Shown: in pieces, positions 12,339 through 21,493 of the stretch
How positions within the stretch are numbered: position 1 is the first letter of the stretch
Layout: every line of letters begins with the position of its first letter
Assembly (NCBI GenBank): GCA_918026815.1
Contig: CAKJVC010000150.1
Coordinates: forward strand, 1,488,001-1,552,000
Direction of reading: 5' to 3'
Source of the DNA: Chalara sp. BL73
Lineage: Eukaryota; Ascomycota; Leotiomycetes; Helotiales
Length of the DNA: 64,000 bases
Made by a program: the position numbers and the translations under genes
Notes under the pieces: model-generated
Database searches by the model: none
What the model was told of the DNA's origin: nothing
Seen by the model: the letters and a program-made list of their open reading frames with translations, nothing else

Positions 12339-13091
12339 AATCTATCTGAGATGAATGCGACAATCTATCGGCTGCTGGAATAGGCAGGTCGTGGAGTCGT
12401 TGGCTAAGGCAGCAGATTCGACGGTACTATCCAGGCTTGTGGGAGCCTCTCAGGAAGCCTGGTCCCTGCAAGAAGAATCGTCGGCAGATGGCAGATCAAC
12501 TCGTCGTTCGAAAATGTCCAACCTATCATCAGCTATCATCATGTAATAAAGTTTGAAGACTAAGAAGGGAACAGATAAGCGACAGGTAGCGCTCGAACCA
12601 ACGAGGCTGCGTGATGCTGAAGAGGAGAAGATACTGTACTCTATTGGTGGGGTAAGCAGCGGCGGTGGTGGCGCTGCCGGATCAGGCAGATCCTGGAGAA
12701 TGGATATTCATCGCAGGCCCTAACCAGCCTCTTGGTGAGTTCATGAACTACCAAATGCTCATCCCGATGCCAATAACAGCCATTGCGGAACTGAGAAGAA
12801 GCTGTTGAGGAGTATAGAGGCTGGAGTAAGGATGGGTGTTCTTATCTTAGTTTACCCAGTCGCTTCGCTGCCAAGGCGATCCACTTGAATCTCTCAAACT
12901 AAGCCTATTTAGTGGCGAGCGTCAACGAAGCATATGAGGTCATGGTAGGTACACCATTCTTCCTAAAACTACAATAACTCCTTCAGTGTCTAATTATGGC
13001 ACCACCCACGCGTCGCAATCCTCTGCGGATCCTTTCTCTTGAACCTCTTGCCGGCAGAAAGCTACAACTACAAGAGAGTCCAAATTGTTTG
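12339..13091. other. Intergenic, nothing recognised
   Basis: Short frames only; no domain, no convincing splice chain. It lies upstream of the kinase-propeller start and presumably holds its promoter. Confidence 0.4.
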
Positions 13092-13264
13092 TGTCACGTC
13101 CTGTGCTCTAAAGCACACGTGACCTACATTGGCCAAGCTCTCGGAGCGCCTCGTGTATATATAGCCTGCTCTTCTCGAGCTCCTCTTCCTTCCTTAGCTA
13201 TAGATTCTCGTATGATACTACCGTTGCTCTCTGTATCTGTAGATCCACAGCGCGTGTCGTGACA
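13092..13264 (+). mobile_element. 173-bp solo-LTR-like element, first copy
   Basis: It starts TGTCACGTCC and ends GTGTCGTGACA, with GTTTG on the left and CTTTG on the right (a 5-bp target duplication with one change). Inside are a TATA-like GTGTATATATAGCC and a pyrimidine-rich stretch. The reverse complement is found at 36811..36983 and is exactly the same length. The TG...CA ends and 5-bp duplication fit a small solo LTR. Confidence 0.75.
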
Positions 13265-13387
13265 CTTTGATGCGTTAGCTCGTGATAAAAGCTTTTTAAG
13301 TCGCTTTGGCAAATTTCGGCTACGCCTGGAAAGGTGGGTTGTAGGTGCTTCAACACAAAAATACTAGAGCCCAAGAGCTGTCGGCTA

Positions 13388-13684
13388 AGTCAGGTTTCCA
13401 CGCTATAGTCTACTAGTTCCAATTAAGGAACTCAGGCCAGCCGGTCATGTGCTAAACGTGACATCTAAACTGCAAAATTTCAGAAGCCTATTGCCGGAAA
13501 TAGAAAAAACAAACGTGAGAAACTTGGCTGTCTAGAAAAAGACAAAGATTCGTCAAGCATTTTAAGTGTTCAGACGCGAGTTAAAACTCACTAAATCAAT
13601 ATGTAAAGTGTCATTGTTGGCACGTGACTAATTCGCCTGTGTTCCTTAATTGGGACTAGTGGACTATGGCCTAGGAACCTGACT
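13388..13684. mobile_element. 297-bp MITE with about 50-bp terminal inverted repeats, TA flanks
   Basis: The left end AGTCAGGTTTCC and the right end, finishing CCTGACT, are inverted copies over roughly 50 bp with several mismatches, and TA lies on both sides (13386-13387, 13685-13686). The central 200 bp are non-coding. AGTCA-type ends with TA duplication suggest a Fot/pogo-related non-autonomous element. The left flanking sequence (TGTAGGTGCTTCAA to GAGCTGTCGGCTA) recurs near 61449-61511, so the MITE sits in another repeat. Confidence 0.7.
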
Positions 13685-14103
13685 TAGCGGACTGCTCTTG
13701 AGCTCTGCTTTTTCTCTTCAGCGACAGAACACCCAGATCCCGCACCGAAGAATCTCTGGATTATCTGTGAGCCTCTGCTACTAAAGGTGGTAGAACTTTA
13801 GCCCTAGAACCTCCGTAGGAGATCCTAGGCTACAGCGTCCTCAAATGCAGGAAAAAACAAGTTTGAGTTATAAGAGGGTCTACAATATGCTTGGAATTAA
13901 CATGGCCGTTTTAAATAAAGCGGTTCCACGGCCCCGAATTGAGGGCCAACATAGAAGCTCAACAAATAAGAGAGAGATATTCCCAGGAAACAGCCAAAAC
14001 AAACATCGCATTTCAAGTAGCAAGCCAATCTGAATTACTTTTCATTCTTTAATACCTCGGGCTTCACTCAAAAGTTTCTGCCTCCAATTTTCAGCGCAGA
14101 TTC

Positions 14104-14420
14104 ATGCCGCCAAATTGCAAATATCCCAACTGTGGCTATTATTCTCATTCTCGTTCGGCGAACGGCTGTTTTAACCGCAAGTTCCTCTGGGATACACATG
14201 AAGTCTCGCCGTTAATGATGCACATAGATAAGTGCTCACACTTGAATTGCCCAAAAGCAAAGGGACAGGTTCAATCTGATTGCGGATATCGTGAGTATCT
14301 CATCCGTCGAAAGATCAAGCCTATCGTTCAACAGAGTTTAGTATACTAATAAATTTGCCAATTTTGAAAGACGGGTTTACCGGCAGCGAAGGATGTACGG
14401 ACTACGCAGAGAAAAAATAA
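14104..14420 (+). CDS. Small Cys-rich protein, unknown
   Basis: Exon 14104..14290 and exon 14371..14420 join in frame to about 78 codons; the intron has GTGAGT, a TACTAAT branch point and GAAAG. The product begins MPPNCKYPNCGYYSHS and has two related Cys clusters, each with CGY followed by GC (CGYYSHSRSANGC and CGYHGFTGSEGC), plus CSHLNCP. This spacing could bind zinc. No signal peptide is seen, so it is probably not a secreted effector. Further Cys codons (KLCKD, then QCKDKGCSRE after a GTAAGT intron) lie downstream to about 14600 in a different frame, so the true 3' end may be longer or the gene decayed. Family not recognised. Confidence 0.45.
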
Positions 14421-14735
14421 GAAGCTCTGTAAGGATTGTAAGTTGCCACGGACTCTGTCATCGTACTCTGATTTCAAAAAATGCTAATGATATCTGAGCT
14501 ATGTAGACCAATGTAAAGATAAGGGATGCTCGAGGGAGACGAGGCAACTACGTAGCAATTACGTGGTGTTGCCACGGGTAGAGTGGTCCCACACATCATG
14601 ATGGGTGTATGAAATTTGTTTTTTACGGGCTATCTTTTTTGGATTATTAACACACGTGGCGGCGGGCAAGCAGAGCATCATAGCAACAGGCCCATCTGTT
14701 CGCCTCTCCGTGTGCGTTGGGAAATCTTAGTTTTA

Positions 14736-15686
14736 TCATGTGTACAGCGTTTGGCTCTGGCTGGCTCCAATAACCGCCATCTTCTTGTCTCCCCCTCCGT
14801 AGCTAAATGCTTCATCTTCCTCCTTAGCCTCTGGGAGAGCTGCCTCTGCTTCTGCTCTCTCCTTGTTCTGCTTACTGACTCTCGCCCTCTCCTCTTCCAT
14901 ACCAATACCTAGTACCAATGCTAATTCTGGGTCGACTGAAGGGTCAATGCTGAATTCAAATTCATTACCATATCCGCCTTCACTTGCATCACCCATTCCA
15001 CCAGCCCCGGAGCTTCTATCGTAATTCAATATCGGAGATGTAATAAACTTACCACTTAATAATCTCAGTTGAGGTGAGGTGATGGCAATATGCGATCCCG
15101 TACCACCTTCACCATTCTGGTTTAATATGTCCAGCTTGTCCTTAACAGCACCGCCTGGTTCTCCTAATACAATGAAGTTGATAGAAACACTATTCTTTTC
15201 ATTTTCTACGCGTGTATGATGAGTTTTTTCTTATATTCGAGAACAGGGCTGCAAATGAAGACAATAATGCGTTGGCGTTGTGCCTTGTTCTGTCTGTATT
15301 TTAGGGCTAGCTATTATGACATTTACTAGTATACCCGCAGCTGGCAGAGAAATAAAAATTTAAAAAAATAAAAAGAACAGGGAAGGAACCGTAGGCTGGC
15401 AGTTTGAATTGCGGTAGATGAATGACTTTCTCCACGAATCTTGGTCTTAGCGCGATGTAAAGCTCTAAGATCTTCCTATGATCGGTTGTTAAAGAGTAAC
15501 GAGAGCTTCAGGATTTCTGCCTCCCATACTCACTAGTCACATGGAGGATTCGGGATGCGCTTGTCTGATGGCGGAGAAGATTACAGAGACTGCATCTGCT
15601 TGCTCTTCATATCTGGCGGGTATGTAATCGCCACTTCGACTAATTTCGCTCTTGTACACGATGGCCATCACTGCTTCAAGACTCAT
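14736..15686 (-). pseudogene. RPN10 (26S proteasome ubiquitin receptor) pseudogene
   Basis: Rpn10 is the 19S regulatory-particle subunit with an N-terminal VWA domain and C-terminal ubiquitin-interacting motif (UIM). On the minus strand the pieces run in the right order: MSLEAVMAIVYKSEISRSG (start 15686), then RYEEQADAVSVIFSAI, LVSMGGRNPEALVTL, ALHRAKTKIRGESHSS, LALKYRQNKAQRQRIIVF, INFIVLGEPGGAVKDKLD, GSHIAITSPQLRLLSG and DPELALVLGIGMEEERAR. They lie in different frames and are broken by a stop after PESSM (near 15538), another after EALVTL and at least one frameshift. The key VWA Asp near the start is Tyr and the UIM Ser is Gly. A real RPN10 is essential in most fungi and must exist elsewhere; this is a decayed extra copy. 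I recognise the family with confidence; the exact exon layout is not resolved. Confidence 0.8.
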
Positions 15687-17671
15687 CTTGCTGTGTTGTG
15701 AGGAGCTTAGGTGATTTCAAATATTGAGGTTGAGTAAGTATTGTGGATGGAAGATAGAGGATTGTTGAACAGGCTAGGTCTAAGGATCATACCTAGCCTA
15801 TTGGGGAAGCTGTAGGTATGCCTGCGCAAAATGCATACATACTTTTTCCTTCGATGATGAATCTACTGACGTATGTGATGCTCACGTGTGAGTATCACAC
15901 CTCTAATAAGTAGAGAGATTCTCTCCTGTAGTTCATGTTCAACAACCTTCAGCAATTGACGCGTTTTACCCCATACTCTCTGAAGGCCCCGTGACTCTTT
16001 TCTTCTATTTCAATAAGGATGATGTTCCCCAGGGGGGAGGGTTAGGGACATGGCCCCTCGTGTTACACAAGCATTTGGGCCAGAGGCTGGATAAATCATG
16101 TGATTAACATAAGTTTAGTAGACTCCAAGGAAGCAAACGCTTCCATTTTAGCGTAATGGGTCACTTTAGGATTGATATACGGGGGATTGTAGGCACACCG
16201 CCAACAAGAAACGGGGTCACAAGGCTTGGTTTGAGGACCCAATTAGAAAAGGAGCAACAGGCAATTCATAGGCAAGGCAAGGACTTACTTTCGGCATGCC
16301 TTAGGGAACCGTGTAATATAATGATACTAAGAATGTCAATGAACCCAGGACTTGCTATGTAATAGATTAATTATTTCCGTTACACACGTTGCGCCTCATT
16401 TCTGCGACTAATGTCAACCTCTCCATTGTTTGTTGTGTTTCGCCCTTGCATCTGATATTCAAATCTCCTGTTTTGAATACCGCTTTCTCTTACTGTAACG
16501 TGCTCCCGTGTTGGGACTAGCTATTCCACCTCAACTCTTTTCCGACGGCGGGCATGTGGCTTCTTTGTAGCCCTCTCACTACGCGCATTAGATAGTCGAA
16601 TAATGTAAATATCACGGCATGCGCTATGCATCTACAGATCCAGTGGGCAACGGTGGTATAATACAAGAGAATCTAAAGCCAGGGAAAAGATAGGGGATCG
16701 AGGAGAGCGGACTCTATACAAACAAGAGGAGCTATGGGCTCGGCTACAGTAGGTTACGTGTGCTTCAGGGACGGGACGGACACAAAGCACTTAAATCAGG
16801 CAGTTAAACAGAAACAAAAGGCGGCAACTACCTAGCCGTAATGCCACAACTGGCTCTTCCACTTATCACCATCAACGGTTTGACAAATTGGTATCAAATC
16901 TCGTATTAAATCTATCAATTAGTCGATCTCTAGACGCCTGATTTGGATGTGTGACAAGTTTCGAGCGATTTGTGTTTTTAACGCTTACTATGGACATTTG
17001 AACTTTGCTATTGATGCCAGAGAGTCATTAGACCATTAGGAATCGATTGCAATTGTCCGTTTGTCTTTTAATCGTGGCGTTGATGAGTTATTTTCAAAAA
17101 TGTGATTTGATCAAAAGTTTGTATCCAGTAATTGTGCCAGCCTTGTGAACTCCACTAAGCGCTTGGAGGCCCTTGGAGGCGCTCGGAGGCTGCCAATCAT
17201 AAGAGCAGACCCACTAGGAGCCCTTAGCATATTTGAGCCACTTTTCTCGGTCGCAATGAACTTGCCATGCCTGGTTGGATATAGCAGAGGGCTTCTGAAG
17301 GAGATTTTCACGGTACGGAGACTGTGTTCGTGGAGTGAATTTGGGAGGAAATCAAATCCGCCGCAAAGTATGCAACTATTAGAACACATGGATAGAGTAC
17401 AGCGTGATCGCGAGCCGTGGGCTCTGAAACAAGGTTAATACCCTAGCTCCAATTTCTTTCACATCTTGGGCTTTAATTGCTAGTTGGTGGCTGCGCGCAA
17501 TCAGCCCACTGAGTCGCTGAGCCTCACTAGGCTGTTCAGCTGCTTGCGACCTCCACTTAGTTGTGTTGCTTAAACTGCTATCGAATCCCAATTATATAGG
17601 GCAAAATCCTTTAGACTCTGGGTAGTTGTAGGCTTTTTACGCCGCTGCATAGCCTGCTCCTCGCAGACCAG
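15687..17671. other. Long intergenic stretch, no gene
   Basis: No domain-bearing frame or splice chain was found. There is a short direct repetition near 17161-17191 (three imperfect copies of a ten-base CTTGGAGGC-like unit) and an AT-rich stretch near 16860-17110. Nothing else was recognised. Confidence 0.4.
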
Positions 17672-20479
17672 ATGGCCGATCCACTCACGGCTTTGGGCCT
17701 TGCATCAAACATTGTCCAGATTATCACGTTTACCAGCGATCTTATTTCCAAAGGCCGTGAGATATATAAATCGGCGGATGGAACTCTGGTCGAGAATCTG
17801 GAGCTCGAGACAATAACTACTAGCCTTCAGGGGCTCAGTAAAGAGTTGGTCCTTCCAATTCACGAAAGGAGGAAATTGACGAAGACTGAAAACCAACTTC
17901 AAGAGCTATGTGATGGCTGCAAAGCTGTGTCAGGACAGCTGCTGGATGTCATCCGAGGAGTCAAGGCCAAAGGACCTCATATGAGATGGAACAGCTTTCG
18001 TCAGGCACTAAGCAGTGTCTACAAAGAAGATGAGATTCAGGCACTAGAGACACGATTAGATCGGTACAGGCGCCAAATAGATACCACTCTCCTGATATCT
18101 CTCAAAGATAGTATCCAGAAATTGTCGAACTCCAATCAAAGAAATCAACAAGTCAGTTCTCTAGTTCTTGGCTCCAACCAGGAGGCCAAGCAGTGGCAAG
18201 CAGAACTCATTGATACGCTCCATCGAAACAATTGGCAATTGAAGAACAAGCAGGACATTGCCTTGTTCTCTACTCAATTGTCAGCTAGTACGAAGGACGA
18301 AAGGGAGAACCTTGCCAAATCACAGATTTTGGAAACTCTGTATTTTAATTGCATGGGAGATCGTTTCGAAGGTATTGCGGCGGCGCATAAAAAAACCTTC
18401 AACTGGATGCTCGTCGATGAGGACGATCCAGGCGAGCCAGACTTAACCCCCTCCGGTTTGAGCAACGGTGGCGAGACACGTGAAGTTGCAATGAGCCCAA
18501 GAGAGAAATGGAGAACGAAGGAGGACACGAAGAACGATGACAAGAATCGCCAATGGAGTAATTTCGTCCGGTGGTTGCATGATGACTCGACTTTGTATTG
18601 GGTCACAGGAAAGCCCGGTTCTGGCAAGTCAACACTGATGAAGTATCTTCACACCGACTGTCGAACACTGGAACATCTTCGTCGCTGGAGTGGCGAACTG
18701 CCGCTGGTAACTGGCGGCTTCTTCTTTTGGAACTCCGGTACAATAATGCAGATGTCAAAGCTTGGTCTATTACAAACACTCCTTCACGATGCCATCAAAG
18801 ATCATTCAGAGCTCGTACCAACCCTGTTCCCTCAAAGGTGGAGATCATACAATTTATTTGGCGGCGACCTCCACCCGTGGTCAATGACTGAGCTGATTCA
18901 GGCATTCAAAATTCTGATATCGGATACCTCCAAGAGGTTTTTCTTCTTCATTGACGGGCTAGACGAATTCGATGGGGATGGTGCTGAGCTCGCGAATTTC
19001 ATCCTCGAGACTCTTTCGTCTAGAACAAACGTCAAGATGTGTGTAGCCAGCCGACCTTGGCTTGTATTCGAAGATGCTTTCCAACGACAAGCATCACTTC
19101 GACTGGAGGACTTAACCGCATCAGATATCCGTCTTTTCGTCACCGAAAAACTTAGTGGGAACGGCATGTTCGTCGAAATTCAAAAAATACATCCCAGCGA
19201 TGCCAAACAACTTGTTGTTGAGGTAACAGAAAAGGCATCTGGGGTATTCCTCTGGGTTCACTTGGTTGTAGCTTCATTATTAGAAGGACTACGAGACGGC
19301 GATAGCATTGCGGACTTGCAGGATCGGCTGCTACTTCTCCCTTCCGACCTCGAGAAACTCTTCTTAAAGATCTTGAACCAGTTAAATCCTCCCTACTTCG
19401 AACAAGCATCTAGACTCTTCCAACTTGTTCGGGCAGCATCGGCGCCTTTGTCGCTGCTATCTCTATCTCTCGCAGAGGAAGGTTTCGAAAAAGCTATGTC
19501 ATCTGAAGTTAAGCCGATGCCAGCAAATGAAATCTCGTTTCGGGTCGAAGCTATGAGACGCCGACTAAATAGTCGGTGCAAAGGACTTCTCGAGGCACCC
19601 ACACTAGGATTAGATGGATCGGAAGCTAAAGTGCAATACCTGCATCGGACTGTCAGAGACTACCTACACAGATTCGACACCTGGGAATATATCATCTCTG
19701 GTACAAATAATTCCTTTGATGCTGACTTGGCACTATCTGCCGCATTCCTGCTTCATATCAAAATCATGACGATAGACTTGGAAATACTAGAACCCTTCTG
19801 GGACTCACTGAGGCTTTGCGTACAATACTCTATCCGGTTTGCAGGTAAGGCGAAAGATGTCTACATATCAATTCTTGATGAGCTTGAGCAAGTAGGACTT
19901 AAGGGCGGGACCAGGTCCTTCTTTGATTATGCTTTCGAATATCCGCTCCATTCATACGTACAATACAGGCTAGACAAAGGCTATCCTCTCAGCTCACGAA
20001 TCGGGGGCGACTCTCTTCTCTTCATTGCAGTATTCACAATGGATATTAAAATGATGAAAATCCTTTTTGGGCACGGAGCAGATCCCAACATCTGCGAAGG
20101 TCACACAAAATGGACTCCGTGGCACCATGTGCTATGGAAAACAAAAGACGCTAAACGCGCCGCAGCGGACCTTAAAATCCTGGCTGATGCTGTCCAGCTG
20201 TTTCTCGAAAATGGAGCAGATCGACGAACCACGGTTGACAATGTACCGGCAAATTCTATAATCAAAGAGGCTTTCCAGGAATGGGATGGGGAACGGACTG
20301 AGAAGCTTTTGAAAAGGCTGCCTTCCTTAAAGAAAACTCAGGAGTGGGATCGGGAACGGACTGAGGAGCTTTTGGAAAAGTTACCTTCCTTAAAGAAATC
20401 TCAGAAGGCGCAGAAAAGACATTCTTGTGGGCTGGGGAACTTCCTCAAGTGGTGTGGTGAGAATGATCAGAAGCAGTGA
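17672..20479 (+). CDS. SesA-type N-domain / NACHT / ankyrin STAND protein, 935 aa
   Basis: Single exon. Residues 1-140 (MADPLTALGLASNIVQI, then SKGREIYKSADG) match the N-terminal domain common in fungal NACHT proteins (SesA / STAND N-terminal type). The NTPase core has Walker A GKPGSGKST at about residue 313 and Walker B FFFFIDGLDE at about 422. A helical winged region follows (VFLWVHLVVASLLEG), then two or so ankyrin-like units (LLFIAVFTMDIKMMKILFG, then HGADPN) around 780-860. The last 80 residues contain a perfectly in-frame 21-residue duplication. Role by family: cytosolic NLR-like switch in non-self recognition or incompatibility. Length and frame look intact. No intron is needed. It stands alone on the plus strand, about 1 kb from a minus-strand HET gene. 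Confidence 0.88.
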   Translation: MADPLTALGLASNIVQIITFTSDLISKGREIYKSADGTLVENLELETITTSLQGLSKELVLPIHERRKLTKTENQLQELCDGCKAVSGQLLDVIRGVKAKGPHMRWNSFRQALSSVYKEDEIQALETRLDRYRRQIDTTLLISLKDSIQKLSNSNQRNQQVSSLVLGSNQEAKQWQAELIDTLHRNNWQLKNKQDIALFSTQLSASTKDERENLAKSQILETLYFNCMGDRFEGIAAAHKKTFNWMLVDEDDPGEPDLTPSGLSNGGETREVAMSPREKWRTKEDTKNDDKNRQWSNFVRWLHDDSTLYWVTGKPGSGKSTLMKYLHTDCRTLEHLRRWSGELPLVTGGFFFWNSGTIMQMSKLGLLQTLLHDAIKDHSELVPTLFPQRWRSYNLFGGDLHPWSMTELIQAFKILISDTSKRFFFFIDGLDEFDGDGAELANFILETLSSRTNVKMCVASRPWLVFEDAFQRQASLRLEDLTASDIRLFVTEKLSGNGMFVEIQKIHPSDAKQLVVEVTEKASGVFLWVHLVVASLLEGLRDGDSIADLQDRLLLLPSDLEKLFLKILNQLNPPYFEQASRLFQLVRAASAPLSLLSLSLAEEGFEKAMSSEVKPMPANEISFRVEAMRRRLNSRCKGLLEAPTLGLDGSEAKVQYLHRTVRDYLHRFDTWEYIISGTNNSFDADLALSAAFLLHIKIMTIDLEILEPFWDSLRLCVQYSIRFAGKAKDVYISILDELEQVGLKGGTRSFFDYAFEYPLHSYVQYRLDKGYPLSSRIGGDSLLFIAVFTMDIKMMKILFGHGADPNICEGHTKWTPWHHVLWKTKDAKRAAADLKILADAVQLFLENGADRRTTVDNVPANSIIKEAFQEWDGERTEKLLKRLPSLKKTQEWDRERTEELLEKLPSLKKSQKAQKRHSCGLGNFLKWCGENDQKQ
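20276..20401 (+). repeat. Two tandem 63-bp units in the NACHT gene
   Basis: Units 20276..20338 and 20339..20401 encode QEWDGERTEKLLKRLPSLK and QEWDRERTEELLEKLPSLK followed by KT and KS. They differ at a few bases, so the duplication is fairly recent and frame-neutral. Confidence 0.85.
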
Positions 20480-20522
20480 ATATGCTTAGAGGCCGACCCT
20501 CCCGGACGGGGCTGACCTCAAC

Positions 20523-20707
20523 TCAGTACTTGGCTGCCGTGTAGATATCAAGTTCCTAGAATAAATGGATATATGCAAACTGCAAAAAAAGACAGTGAAT
20601 ACCTTTTTACCATTCACCAAGTTCTGTACTGAATCGAAGGCGGCGATGACAGATTCCTCGATGCTATTGCTGTTGCAAACCAAAGGCTGCGGAGCGATCG
20701 ATGGCAT
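20523..20707 (-). CDS. Possible 45-aa spliced open frame
   Basis: Exons 20603..20707 and 20523..20555 join in phase 0 around a 47-nt intron (GTATTC to TTCTAG). The product starts MPSIAPQPLVCNSNSIEES. No homologue is recognised. It could be the tail of a decayed gene. Only the intron supports it. Confidence 0.25.
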
Positions 20708-21493
20708 CAGGTTCTCGTAATCAATCGACAGTTAACTTAAAATAGAATTGCTTATTATTCCAACGCGGCAAGCGCACAAAAGTATCACGATCCCAATACA
20801 GGTGCCTGTGACAGCTGTTTGTAAGGTATCAAATACGAAGATTCTAAACTAAAGAGAAAAGGTGTAACTACCGCTGGAACTGCCCTCATGTAACCATGGC
20901 CAGTTCCAGAGTCCTAGCTAGGCGAACCAATGAGCGTTCGCGGCTGTGGCGCGACATGGCCAGAGCGCACGTGGTCTCTAGGACCGTGACAGTTTACCAA
21001 AATACTTAACCAAAAAAATCAAAGCAAGACGTTTTTAGCCTACTTCCCTGGCCGACCTGATTAATCTAGCTAGCATAACTAACATTCCGGGCTAACGTTT
21101 GTAGTAAGCTATTATAGTTCTATTAAAATACGGGTAAAGAGAGGTAATATGTACAGGAAGCAAAGAAAATTTATGCAAAGAAAAGTCATGTAAGGTAGAG
21201 TCACGTGTAGCTTTCTCTTCCTGTACACGAGATTCAGCCTTCTTACAAGCTCGAAGGAGATACTTTTTAAGTAGCCTCGCCCCGACGTGCCACCGAGGGC
21301 TTAGACGGTCTACTTTGATGGAGTGTCACGTGGCATAGGAAACTTGGCACAGGCTTGGGAGATTTCGTAGTACATATGGATAATAATAAGAAATAGAAAT
21401 AAATAGATATATAGATATAGATATATAGAAGATAGATAGATGAAATCTGTAGTGTTGCAATCTAGACGTGCTACTTTTTTTTCCCTACCAACA
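20708..21493. other. Intergenic, nothing coding
   Basis: No gene seen. It contains a simple ATAGAT/ATATAG microsatellite at about 21404..21441 close to the 3' end of the HET gene. Confidence 0.4.

Noticed and set aside
14616..14912. Plus-strand open frame of 98 codons
   Set aside because: It is antisense to the RPN10-like text, which has clear family motifs.
16156..16362. 68-codon frame
   Set aside because: No motif and no splice partners; consistent with chance.
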